From Prevotella sp. (GTDB lineage Bacteria > Bacteroidota > Bacteroidia > Bacteroidales > Muribaculaceae): DNA of 64,000 bases. The stretch lies in contig JAMPIK010000005.1 of assembly GCA_023662865.1 (NCBI GenBank), forward strand, positions 1 through 64,000, in the 5' to 3' direction. The notes beneath the pieces were generated by a model that was not told the DNA's origin, did no database searches, and worked only from the letters and a program-made list of their open reading frames with translations. Below are positions 24,005 to 32,887 of this stretch, piece by piece. Made by a program: the position numbers and the translations under genes. Every line of letters starts with the position of its first letter. Position 1 is the first letter of the stretch.

Positions 24005-26185
24005 TCAATACACAAGTTCAAGGTCATCAAGATACAGCACAGATGTGCTTGAGCCGGTGAAATAGTCGCCGTATTGACTTGCTGAGGCGGTAAGCACTAT
24101 ATGGCTTGCTCTCTGAAGCAGAGCCGCATCTTTGTATTCAAGAGTGATTTCAAACTCTCTCATTTCGCTTGAAGAGCCGTATTCACCGGTGAAAATCACC
24201 TGACCGTAAGCCAACACGTAAGAGGCATTGGGATCAAAAAGAGTGCGGTTTGACGCTTTTGTACGTATCTCCACAGCTTTGGTAGTGAGTGCAACATACA
24301 CTGTACCGCGGTCCTGACTGCCTTTCACCACATCGGGATGCAAATCATCATCGGAACTATAATCCACCGTGCCGGGCTTGTAATAAGCCCAACCGCGGAG
24401 CTTCACCGGGCGCGAGCCGTTGAACGGACGGCCAAACGATAGGATACCGTCTGTGCCGTCAGTACCTAAATATTCGCCGGCGAAAATGTTCCCGGCGGCA
24501 AGCTTGCCAAAACCTAACATTGACACAAATTTGCTCTCCAATTTTGCCGATGCGCTTCCGCTGTGGAACAAATCAGTTGCCTTTGTGGTAACATTTGTTT
24601 TAAGCGTCTGTGAACCGTGGTTACCGCTATCCCAGAAAGATGCTGTGCCGTCAGCACTTGCCATGGCGGAATTGTCGGAGGCGGTACTCCATACTTCAAA
24701 CGAAGAGTTGGGAATAGCGAACGCGGACTCGGTGGTGAAATAGAGGGAGCTTTCGTTGATGTAACCGTCGGAGAATCCTTGATACTCGTAGCGAGTGCCG
24801 GGCTTAAGGCCGGTAAGTGTAACGGTGATACGGTCGCCGGCCGCACGCTTGCGAATATTTTTTGCTGTCGGATAGGCTTCTGTCCATTCTTCCGTGCCGA
24901 TTTCGCGGTATCGGATACCCGGATTGGTGGCATCATCGCGTACCACATTTGCGTGCAACACGGCTCGGGTAGCATATATTTCCTGCCAAGTGCTTTCCGA
25001 AAGGACAACACCGGCCTCGCTAACATTGAGTGTGAACGTGCGCTCGCGCTTCTTGCCGTATGAGTCTACGGCTGTCACCTTAATCGGATATATGCCGCCG
25101 GGCAGTTTGTTAAGCATATCGGCTTCAAAGAACAAGCGTGCCGTATGTATGCCCTCGGCATCGGTGTTGAAGTCGCAGCTCAAACCGGCGGCTCGCCATG
25201 CGTCTACCTGCTCATTGTCGGCGGTCACGAAGTCCATATCCGCACCGGGAAGTCCGAACTTGGCAAAATCAGGGGTATGAACTGCCAATGTGCGATATTC
25301 GCCCAATGCGCGGATATACAAGCTCCTGCGCTCAGATATGCCGGGTTGGCTCAAAATCGGCTCAGCGAGATTGAAGCCTACACCGGCTATTACCGGAGCA
25401 CCGGTAATCTCCACGCTGTCGTTGATTACCAACTCATAGTCATCTATCGACACTTTGATGAATGCACCTCCATACGGGTCGGCTTGATACGGTGTAAAAT
25501 CAATATTGATTACATACTCGTGTGCACGCTCCACATTCCAGATTGTGCCGGTCTTCTCAAACGGAGTGCCGTCGTTGAGTTCACCCTTCACGGTATATGT
25601 GAGGTTCGGCTCAAAGGAATGTGTCTGCTCATCGTAAGGCATCATGAAGTAGGCGTGTGCGTCTTTATTCTCGTCGGTAAAATCGAGGGTGGCGTAAGAG
25701 TGGCCTACCGTCACGGTGTAGTCCTTCACATGGTCATAAAAGTCCTGCGAGGGAGCTATTGACGACACCACATTGGCAATCTTGCAATTCAGCACCACGT
25801 TGGTTGTTTCGCCGGTTTTGATGTCGAAAGGCTGATAACCCTTGTAGAATTTCTTGTCGAATGAAGCAATGACACTGTCGCCGGTCCATGCTTCGGCTAC
25901 ATAACTGCCGGTTTTCAAGGCAAGAGAGCCGGGCAGTTCGTCCGTGCCTTGGTACTTGTAAAGCAAACCGTGCTTGCCGGAGATGTAAATGGTGGCCTTT
26001 TCGGCAAGAGACCGGTCAGTGACATCATCACCGCTGCGAGTTATGGTGTGGTTAAGCACCATCTTCATGCTCAGGCGTCCTTCGCCGTCACCGAAAGCGT
26101 CATCGTTCGCACACGATGTGAGCAATGCTCCCCCGGCGAATATGCCGGCCGCCAAATATATAAGATTCTTTTTCATGGGGAGCAT
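24005..26185 (-). CDS. DUF4493 + PCMD surface lipoprotein
   Basis: The 726-aa protein has a lipoprotein signal (Cys25 in LLTSC, then ANDDAFGDGEG, an acidic stretch that fits surface export in Bacteroidota). Residues about 30-255 form a DUF4493-like domain, including a GSYVAEAWTGDS segment and conserved strands. Ig/FN3-like modules follow (about 270-480; GLKPGTRYEYQGFSDG). The last ~235 residues are a PCMD domain (NSSFEVWST, FWDSGNHGS, LRGWAYYKPG, VLYLDDLELVY). An alternative ATG lies at 26176. It follows the 26187 gene with a 1-bp gap. Confidence 0.8.
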   Translation of the reverse strand: MLPMKKNLIYLAAGIFAGGALLTSCANDDAFGDGEGRLSMKMVLNHTITRSGDDVTDRSLAEKATIYISGKHGLLYKYQGTDELPGSLALKTGSYVAEAWTGDSVIASFDKKFYKGYQPFDIKTGETTNVVLNCKIANVVSSIAPSQDFYDHVKDYTVTVGHSYATLDFTDENKDAHAYFMMPYDEQTHSFEPNLTYTVKGELNDGTPFEKTGTIWNVERAHEYVINIDFTPYQADPYGGAFIKVSIDDYELVINDSVEITGAPVIAGVGFNLAEPILSQPGISERRSLYIRALGEYRTLAVHTPDFAKFGLPGADMDFVTADNEQVDAWRAAGLSCDFNTDAEGIHTARLFFEADMLNKLPGGIYPIKVTAVDSYGKKRERTFTLNVSEAGVVLSESTWQEIYATRAVLHANVVRDDATNPGIRYREIGTEEWTEAYPTAKNIRKRAAGDRITVTLTGLKPGTRYEYQGFSDGYINESSLYFTTESAFAIPNSSFEVWSTASDNSAMASADGTASFWDSGNHGSQTLKTNVTTKATDLFHSGSASAKLESKFVSMLGFGKLAAGNIFAGEYLGTDGTDGILSFGRPFNGSRPVKLRGWAYYKPGTVDYSSDDDLHPDVVKGSQDRGTVYVALTTKAVEIRTKASNRTLFDPNASYVLAYGQVIFTGEYGSSSEMREFEITLEYKDAALLQRASHIVLTASASQYGDYFTGSSTSVLYLDDLELVY

Positions 26186-26186
26186 A

Positions 26187-27521
26187 TTATTTGGTTACGA
26201 AATAAAGAGTGCGAACAGTAGTGCCGTTGGCATCGGACACGGTGACGATAAACTTATGGTCGCCGGCACCGTAGATACCCAACAGCGGCACAAAATCGGA
26301 AATGTCGTATTCAACCTCGGTTCTGCCGCCGATTTCCGTGGCGAAACCGAAATTATTTTCCAGAGTTTGTTTCAGAACGCCGGGGTTTACGAAATCAAGA
26401 TGAGTTGCCAATCCCACTTCGGGCAAGAGCGGACTCAGCTTGTCGGAGTCAATATCAATAGTAAAAGCCGTGAAACCGCCTTCGGCCTCGCTCTTCACCT
26501 TGATAATGATATCTTTCATACCGTCTACCACGGTAATCGGGGTGTCAAACTCAGCCGGTTCGCCCAAGATTGAGGCGGTGATTTGCGGGGCTTTCTTTTC
26601 TACCGGTGGCGTGGGGGGATTGGGGTCATCGCCTTCACCGGGACGATTGCCTTGTGTGGGGCGGTCGGTGTCAGCAAGAATATCATCGTCAATGTCGATG
26701 TTTACATTCATATCCACAACCTCAACCGAGGCCTCAACCGTGATTGAGGGACTGATTGTGCCAGCCATATCCGGCTCCTGACCATCGGGAGTTTTGATTG
26801 AATATGTAATAATGTAATGATTGCCGGGAGCTACATCGGTGTATGTGCGGAGGTTTTCCTCATAGTTCTCATCGACAGTGCCGGTGAAAGTAGCAACGAG
26901 AGTTGCTGAACCTTCTCCTTCCACATAACGGAAGTTGCCGCTGCGAGTTTCATATTTCGCATATTCGAGGCGTCCGCCCATGCCGGTCTGCACCGTAACC
27001 TTGCAGTCGTCTTCCATATAAGGGAGCAGCCCGGCATCATATATCACCGTCACCTTGACATTGGCTATACGGCAAACCACTTCTTCCACGAATGTCACCT
27101 CATCCTCCTTTACAGAGAAAGACTGTGTGCCCTCATAGTAAGGAGACTCCCATGCAGCATCGGGGTTGGAGGGGGATTTCACAGTGACTTTATAATCGCC
27201 CACGGGGAGAGTGAGAATTTCGGGCATTTCGGCATAAGTGCCGGCATATTCTGCAATGCCGTTGGTGGAGGTTACGGTGACAAGGAACTCGCCCACATTT
27301 ACCTGCGCGGTGCGCACCTCGTTGACATCGTTGTTTACCTCAACCACCATTTTACGGAAATTCACCTGCCCGGTGGCGCCGTTCGATTTGTCATAATCAA
27401 ACGGGTCTTCTTTGTCGCAGCCCGGCAACAACAAGCACAGACAGGCCAAAGCTGAAAATATCTTTATTATCTTGTTCAGAACTTTATCCGAATTAATATG
27501 TAAATTCAATATTGTCCACAT
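26187..27521 (-). CDS. DUF4493 lipoprotein without a PCMD domain
   Basis: The 444-aa protein has a lipoprotein signal (Cys35 in LLPGC, then DKEDPFDYDK). A DUF4493-like domain (about 45-285) has LPVGDYKVTVKSPS and AAWESPYYEGTQSF segments, comparable to the neighbours. A Pro/Asp-rich linker (about 290-310) and a C-terminal Ig-like domain follow. The ATG used here overlaps the upstream gene by 29 bp and adds ~14 residues before the signal peptide. A later non-ATG start is possible, so the N-terminus is uncertain. Confidence 0.75.
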   Translation of the reverse strand: MWTILNLHINSDKVLNKIIKIFSALACLCLLLPGCDKEDPFDYDKSNGATGQVNFRKMVVEVNNDVNEVRTAQVNVGEFLVTVTSTNGIAEYAGTYAEMPEILTLPVGDYKVTVKSPSNPDAAWESPYYEGTQSFSVKEDEVTFVEEVVCRIANVKVTVIYDAGLLPYMEDDCKVTVQTGMGGRLEYAKYETRSGNFRYVEGEGSATLVATFTGTVDENYEENLRTYTDVAPGNHYIITYSIKTPDGQEPDMAGTISPSITVEASVEVVDMNVNIDIDDDILADTDRPTQGNRPGEGDDPNPPTPPVEKKAPQITASILGEPAEFDTPITVVDGMKDIIIKVKSEAEGGFTAFTIDIDSDKLSPLLPEVGLATHLDFVNPGVLKQTLENNFGFATEIGGRTEVEYDISDFVPLLGIYGAGDHKFIVTVSDANGTTVRTLYFVTK

Positions 27522-29937
27522 TTAGTACATTGCCGGTATAACGACTATCTGAATAACCTTGAAAAGTTCCTATACTTCCCTGTACTTTAACTGTCGTAGG
27601 ATTATCTGCGGTAGAAGAAACGAATACCACATAGGCATGAGTAGCTTTCAATTTCTTGTTAGTGTAATTTATTTTTACAGTAGCCTGTGTGAAAGCAGTC
27701 TTGTCCTGATTGGAGACAATCTCGCCTCGTCCGAGTTCCGTTACTTTACCATTGTTGCGATTTTCCACCACGACATACGCTTTGAAACTTTCTGAATTGA
27801 CACTCTTGAATTTATACATAAATTTAAGACCGGCCGGACGAGAAGCAAATGGTCTGCCATATGAGAATGTCTCGGTATCGGTACTATGTATGTACGTATG
27901 AGTACCCATAAACAAATATCCGGCAGAAGTGTATTTGGGATTATCGTCTACCCATGAATTCAATTGATTGCGAGACCATCCCACTGTGCATATTTCGGCA
28001 CATTTGGTGCCGTTTATACCGGCTGCGTCATAGGTACCGGAATAACAATTGTACCAGCATGAAGTTGCGCCGAAATCTTTACAAGTAGTCAGATTGTTTC
28101 TTGTAGCCCAATATTCATTGTCGGCTAATCCGGGCCAATACTTATAAATCGTATTTCCTACCCATGCGGATTTTTTTGACCAACCGGAATCTTTACCCCA
28201 AGAATCCATATTGCCGTTTTGGGGCTGAAGAGCTGTTTCGGTGCTGACGCTCAGGGTGTTCAGAGAGTTGGCGAGCTCGCCGTTGTCCGTGCCTTTTATG
28301 TAATATTTTGTTCCGGGAGTCAAACCGTTAACAGTCACTGTGCCATCGACATTTGCAGTGGCGTTCACTCTTGAATAAGTGTTTCCGTCGGTGCTCACAA
28401 AGAATGAAAGCTCCGAGAGCGGTGTGTTGACATTCTTGCGAATTGACACATCGGCGTGTGTAGCCCATACGTCAGCCTCGTTTGCGGAAACGGCTACACC
28501 GACTTTGTGCAATGTGGCAGAACCCACCACATTGCCGCTAATTGTGAGGCGCACGGGATAATCCTGCGCTTCGTCCGGTACATTGAAGCTGAGAGCATAA
28601 TTACCCTCACCCTTGTCTGTCAGCTTGAACGGCACGCTTGACCAAACACCCTCATTCTCTACCTGCACGCCTACCTTGCAATTTGCAAAATTAGCGGCAT
28701 CGCTGTTCACATTCATCACTGTTTGGGTGTCATCGATAAAGATATCCGGCACTGAAATAATGTGAGTGTTCACAGTGCGTGTGTTTATCATAAGTGTCAC
28801 CGGGTCATTCACTTTGCTGTATTTGTCTTTGGTCACAACCGTGAACGTGTGAGAGCCGGTTCCGGAGATATGTTCCGTCACATTAGAGAAGTCAATAACC
28901 GCAAATTTGTCGGTTTTCTTGAAACCGACAAGCTGCAAACCGAATGACTCAAGCAATGCACGTTGTGCCTCGGTCATGCTCATCAATTCAATTTCCGAGG
29001 GGAAGCCCTTGGATTGCAGATACGGACTTTGGCAGGTGAGTGTCACCTTGCTTATACCGGCCGGTGCATTCACGGTCATTTGGGTTGTGTTCATCGGGGC
29101 ATATTCATCGGCGGCAACCGGCGAGTTGTGTACAAATCCGGAAGGGGTGACTACCGGTGCCGGGGTGAGCATGGCCTGATCGGAAACATCGATTGTTACA
29201 TCTTCGGTCACAATGCTGTCATCAAATTTCACGACTATTTCTCCCTGACCGGTCTGACCGTTGTTCACATCGAGTGTGATGTGATAGTGGTGACGCGCAT
29301 CAGCCTCGAAATCAGCGGCCTCAATGCTTGCCGACAGTCCGTTCTGCTTTGTTACGGAAACGGTTACGGTTGTCTTGCCGGTACGCATATATGCCGGGCG
29401 CGTTTCATCGCTCATAAAAGATATATAGTCGCCGCCCTCCACATGTGTTTGGGTACTGTATTCAGCGAAGAATGATTTGAAAGCATCAGTATAGTCAATG
29501 CTTACCATGCAGTTGGCTAAGGTGGCGGTAACGGACGCCTCGGAGACTTTGCCGTCTTCAACGGCAACATCACTTACACCGTAATAATATGGCTTTTCAA
29601 ACCCCTCAAATTCGGGTGAACCGTAAAACACCTCAAGAGAATAAGCACCTTGGGGGAACTCCTTATCCTTCGGGAATTCTTCAATCGAACCCCAGGATTC
29701 GGCATAAGACCCGTCGGCTTTTGCCAGACGGATATTCAGCTCCGAAGCCTGTGGCACTACCGATGCCTGCGAGGCGCGCGTTGCCGGCACCACATCGGTT
29801 ACATTACCGTCAATCCCCACCTGCAATACGATTTTTCCTTTGCCGGCGGCAATATCATCCGCTGTATCGGAGGCGCAACCGGGCAACAAAAGAGCCGCCG
29901 CCGAGCCGACAAGGCAAAGCATTTTTTTAATTCGCAT
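27493..29937 (-). CDS. DUF4493 + PCMD-like surface lipoprotein, first gene of the operon
   Basis: The 814-aa protein has a lipoprotein signal (Cys21 in LLPGC, then ASDTADD). A DUF4493-like domain follows (about 30-250; PQGAYSLEVFYGSPEFEGF). Several Ig/FN3-like modules come next (about 265-555; GLTPGTKYYIKGTDNG). The C-terminal half-domain (about 560-814; NGNMDSWG, FSYGRPFASRPAGLKFMYKF, LNVDNIEFTY) has the PCMD layout. Its promoter is at 30001-30032, divergent from the epimerase/dehydratase gene. The function is unknown; surface adhesion or glycan binding is a guess from domain type. Confidence 0.8.
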   Translation of the reverse strand: MRIKKMLCLVGSAAALLLPGCASDTADDIAAGKGKIVLQVGIDGNVTDVVPATRASQASVVPQASELNIRLAKADGSYAESWGSIEEFPKDKEFPQGAYSLEVFYGSPEFEGFEKPYYYGVSDVAVEDGKVSEASVTATLANCMVSIDYTDAFKSFFAEYSTQTHVEGGDYISFMSDETRPAYMRTGKTTVTVSVTKQNGLSASIEAADFEADARHHYHITLDVNNGQTGQGEIVVKFDDSIVTEDVTIDVSDQAMLTPAPVVTPSGFVHNSPVAADEYAPMNTTQMTVNAPAGISKVTLTCQSPYLQSKGFPSEIELMSMTEAQRALLESFGLQLVGFKKTDKFAVIDFSNVTEHISGTGSHTFTVVTKDKYSKVNDPVTLMINTRTVNTHIISVPDIFIDDTQTVMNVNSDAANFANCKVGVQVENEGVWSSVPFKLTDKGEGNYALSFNVPDEAQDYPVRLTISGNVVGSATLHKVGVAVSANEADVWATHADVSIRKNVNTPLSELSFFVSTDGNTYSRVNATANVDGTVTVNGLTPGTKYYIKGTDNGELANSLNTLSVSTETALQPQNGNMDSWGKDSGWSKKSAWVGNTIYKYWPGLADNEYWATRNNLTTCKDFGATSCWYNCYSGTYDAAGINGTKCAEICTVGWSRNQLNSWVDDNPKYTSAGYLFMGTHTYIHSTDTETFSYGRPFASRPAGLKFMYKFKSVNSESFKAYVVVENRNNGKVTELGRGEIVSNQDKTAFTQATVKINYTNKKLKATHAYVVFVSSTADNPTTVKVQGSIGTFQGYSDSRYTGNVLNVDNIEFTY

Positions 29938-30000
29938 AATTGGTTATTTTAGTTAGTTGTCTATCATATCGTTACGAGAATACTCCTCGCAACTAATCCG

Positions 30001-30032
30001 CAAAATTAAGTTTTTTTTAATTTCCGTGCAAA
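30001..30032 (-). promoter_or_regulatory. Promoter of the DUF4493/PCMD operon
   Basis: The minus strand reads TTTG (30032-30029), a 20-bp spacer and TAATTTTG (30008-30001). It lies back to back with the plus-strand -7 box at 30042-30049. Confidence 0.8.
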
Positions 30033-30041
30033 TTTTTTTTG

Positions 30042-30049
30042 TAACTTTG
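30042..30049 (+). promoter_or_regulatory. -7 box upstream of the nucleotide-sugar dehydratase gene
   Basis: TAACTTTG fits TAnnTTTG and is 74 bp before the ATG at 30124. A clean -33 TTTG is not seen; the region overlaps the divergent promoter. Confidence 0.6.
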
Positions 30050-30123
30050 CACTCTCATGGAGGTATTTACTCTGCGCGAAACACTTCCCTCTTTTCTTTC
30101 AAACATACATTTTCATTTACATA

Positions 30124-32142
30124 ATGAAACATCTCTTACTTCATAAATTATCCAATAATCGTCTGTTCAAAGCCTTGCAAGACGCTCCGGCTCCGCGTTG
30201 GATTATTTTCGCTCTCGACATGCTGATTGTTGCAATGGTAGCTCTTATGCTGATTTTGTTTCAGCCCGTAGAGTATTATCATTCCACACAGTTGTACGCC
30301 TACATTTTGTGTCTGGGCATGTACGGCATAATGAACCTGTGTACCGGCACATATAAATGTATCGTGCGCCTAAGTATGCCTTACGACCTGTTCAAAGTGT
30401 TTTGGTGTGTACTGCTCGCCTCTGCCGGTATATGCGCCGTGAGCGGCGTGTATGCTCTTTCGCATGAACCTCACAGACCTCTCATAGGTATGTTCCCGGT
30501 GTTGCTGATCGGCACTATGGTGATGAGCCTCATGGTTTCGCTGCGAATTATAATAAAATATCTTTTTGCGCATATCAACGATTATACCCAAAAGCGTGAA
30601 AACGTGATAGTGCTCGGCACCTCCATTAATTCTCTGGCTATGGCCATTACTCTCAAGAATGAAGTAAACGGCCTCTTCATGCCGGTAGCCCTGATGGATA
30701 TTGATGGGCATCACAAGGTGAAAAAGATACAGGATTTCCCGGTAGAAAAATTTTCAGCGGAAAAGCTTGAAGAAATCTTCAAGCGCCGCAATGCCGAAAC
30801 ATTGGTATTCTTGCAGACACAAACGCAGCTCATACGCTCCAGCCTTGCCGAGGCTTTCATGAATGCTCACATTAACCTCAAGGTACTCAATCAGATTGAC
30901 GAATTTGATGTCACCGGCAAAGATGCATCGCCCAATATTTCAGCCCATGTCAATGCTTTCAAGATTGAAGACCTTCTGGGCAGACAAGTAATACAGACCG
31001 ACAGCCGCCGTGTGCAACAAGCGCTTAACGGCAGCACGGTGCTGATTACCGGAGCGGCCGGCTCCATAGGCAGCGAGATTGTGCGGCAGGTAGCATCTTT
31101 CGGCGCAGACTGCATCGTTTTGCTCGACCAGGCCGAAACGCCGATGCACGATATGCAATTGGAAATGGAAGCGTCATACCCCGACACCCGCATCGCCCTG
31201 TTTGTAGCTGATGTGCAAAACCGCAAACGCCTTGCTCGCGCTTTCGCCCAATACAAACCGCAATACGTTTTCCATGCGGCTGCATATAAGCATGTACCCA
31301 TGATGGAGAGAAACCCGACCGAGGCCATTCTCACAAATGTAATGGGCACGAAAAACCTTGCCGACCTCTCATTGCAGTTCGGAGTGAAGAAATTCGTAAT
31401 GGTTTCCACTGACAAGGCTGTCAACCCCACCAATATAATGGGAGCGTCAAAACGTATTGCCGAGATATATGTGCAGAGCCTGTTCTATCATGCTGACTGT
31501 AACGGCGATGGGGGTGACTCCACCCGGTTTATCACCACTCGCTTCGGCAATGTGCTCGGCTCTAACGGTTCGGTAATTCCGCTGTTCCGCCGCCAGATTG
31601 AGGCAGGAGGACCGGTGACCGTAACTCACAAGGATATTATCCGCTACTTCATGACAATCAAAGAGGCTTGTTCGCTCGTTTTGGAGGCCGGATGTATGGG
31701 ACACGGCGGCGAGATTTTCCTATTTGACATGGGCGAGCCGGTACGCATATACGACCTTGCACGACGCATGATTCTGCTGGCCGGATTCAAACCGGACGTG
31801 GACATCAACATTATAGAAACCGGTCTGCGCCCGGGCGAGAAACTCTATGAGGAGCTGCTCAACGACAAAGAGAAAACGCTCCCCACGGACAATGAAAAAA
31901 TCATGGTGGCAAAGGTGCGCAAATATGATTTCCAGTCAATCCTCCCCCACATTGAGGCTCTTATCAAATTGGCTACCGAAGGCAACACTCACGACATGGT
32001 TATGACAATGAAGGGTCTTGTGCCGGAATACATCTCCCGAAATTCCGAATTCGAAAGCATCGACAAGGAGCTGAACCATACCGAGCCTTCCAAAGCCCCC
32101 TACGATGAGACCGTTCACCCCCCCAAATCTGCAAACGTATGA
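30124..32142 (+). CDS. Membrane-anchored nucleotide-sugar epimerase/dehydratase (CapD/PglF-like)
   Basis: This enzyme class converts UDP-GlcNAc-type sugars (4,6-dehydratase or epimerase) for polysaccharide or O-glycan synthesis. The 672-aa protein has about four transmembrane helices (about 24-150) and a first Rossmann-like domain (about 160-290). The catalytic extended-SDR domain begins with TGAAGSIGSEIV (309-320), and the STDKAVNPTNIMGASKR motif follows. The ~40-residue tail is charged and low in complexity. It overlaps the next gene by 4 bp. No other polysaccharide genes adjoin it, so it looks like a stand-alone copy serving general glycosylation. Confidence 0.88.
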   Translation: MKHLLLHKLSNNRLFKALQDAPAPRWIIFALDMLIVAMVALMLILFQPVEYYHSTQLYAYILCLGMYGIMNLCTGTYKCIVRLSMPYDLFKVFWCVLLASAGICAVSGVYALSHEPHRPLIGMFPVLLIGTMVMSLMVSLRIIIKYLFAHINDYTQKRENVIVLGTSINSLAMAITLKNEVNGLFMPVALMDIDGHHKVKKIQDFPVEKFSAEKLEEIFKRRNAETLVFLQTQTQLIRSSLAEAFMNAHINLKVLNQIDEFDVTGKDASPNISAHVNAFKIEDLLGRQVIQTDSRRVQQALNGSTVLITGAAGSIGSEIVRQVASFGADCIVLLDQAETPMHDMQLEMEASYPDTRIALFVADVQNRKRLARAFAQYKPQYVFHAAAYKHVPMMERNPTEAILTNVMGTKNLADLSLQFGVKKFVMVSTDKAVNPTNIMGASKRIAEIYVQSLFYHADCNGDGGDSTRFITTRFGNVLGSNGSVIPLFRRQIEAGGPVTVTHKDIIRYFMTIKEACSLVLEAGCMGHGGEIFLFDMGEPVRIYDLARRMILLAGFKPDVDINIIETGLRPGEKLYEELLNDKEKTLPTDNEKIMVAKVRKYDFQSILPHIEALIKLATEGNTHDMVMTMKGLVPEYISRNSEFESIDKELNHTEPSKAPYDETVHPPKSANV

Positions 32143-32816
32143 ATATCAAGTATTTAGCTACAATTATACTATTTTCAATATCCGCTTTATCAGCCCACGC
32201 ATGGGATTTAAAAGATCTTCTCGGCAAAGCCTCCGAGGCTATGAGCCAATCACAAACTTCAAACACGCCCTCGTTGGATGACATAGCCGGATTGTTTACA
32301 AAATCCAATCTTGAAGTGAAGGATTTGGCCGGCACATGGACAGTAGTCGCTTCAGCCGTCTCTTTCCAAGGTGACAACTTTCTGCAACAGGCCGGAGGTG
32401 CCGCTGCCGCAACAATTGTGGAAAACAAACTTGACCCCTACTATAAAAAGTACGGTCTCTTGGGAGCAACCCTCACGATTGACAAAGACGGCAAGTTCAC
32501 CTTGCAAATGAAGAAGCTGAAACTCACCGGCACTGTCACTGTCCAAAAGGAGGAAAAAGACAAACCTGCACAAGGAGGCAATTTCTTCTTCAACTTTGAC
32601 ACATTCGGCTCAAACTCGTTGGGCAGTGTGAACACATACGTGACCAAAAGTGCCAAAGGTTTGGAAGTGATGTTTGATGCAACCAAGCTCCGCGCAATCC
32701 TAAACTCCATAGCCTCCTTCTCAAAGATGCAATTGGCAAAGACTGCCACCGACCTGCTCAATTCATACGATGGTATTTGCATAGGCTTTGAATTGACCCC
32801 GGCCGGCGCGAAATAA
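32139..32816 (+). CDS. DUF4923-family secreted protein
   Basis: The 225-aa protein has a signal peptide (about 1-22, ALSAHAWD). Its body matches my recollection of DUF4923, with LAGTWTVVASAVSFQGDN near residue 65 and TLTIDKDGKFTLQMKKLKLTG in the middle. The lipocalin-like alternation of strands suggests a small beta-barrel or ligand-binding fold. The start overlaps the upstream gene by 4 bp. The function is unknown. Confidence 0.75.
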   Translation: MNIKYLATIILFSISALSAHAWDLKDLLGKASEAMSQSQTSNTPSLDDIAGLFTKSNLEVKDLAGTWTVVASAVSFQGDNFLQQAGGAAAATIVENKLDPYYKKYGLLGATLTIDKDGKFTLQMKKLKLTGTVTVQKEEKDKPAQGGNFFFNFDTFGSNSLGSVNTYVTKSAKGLEVMFDATKLRAILNSIASFSKMQLAKTATDLLNSYDGICIGFELTPAGAK

Positions 32817-32887
32817 CGACCTGCCGCAAGAACAGTTTGCCCTCCTCGTGCGTTGTATTTTATGATGCAAGTATTGACAATTTACAG

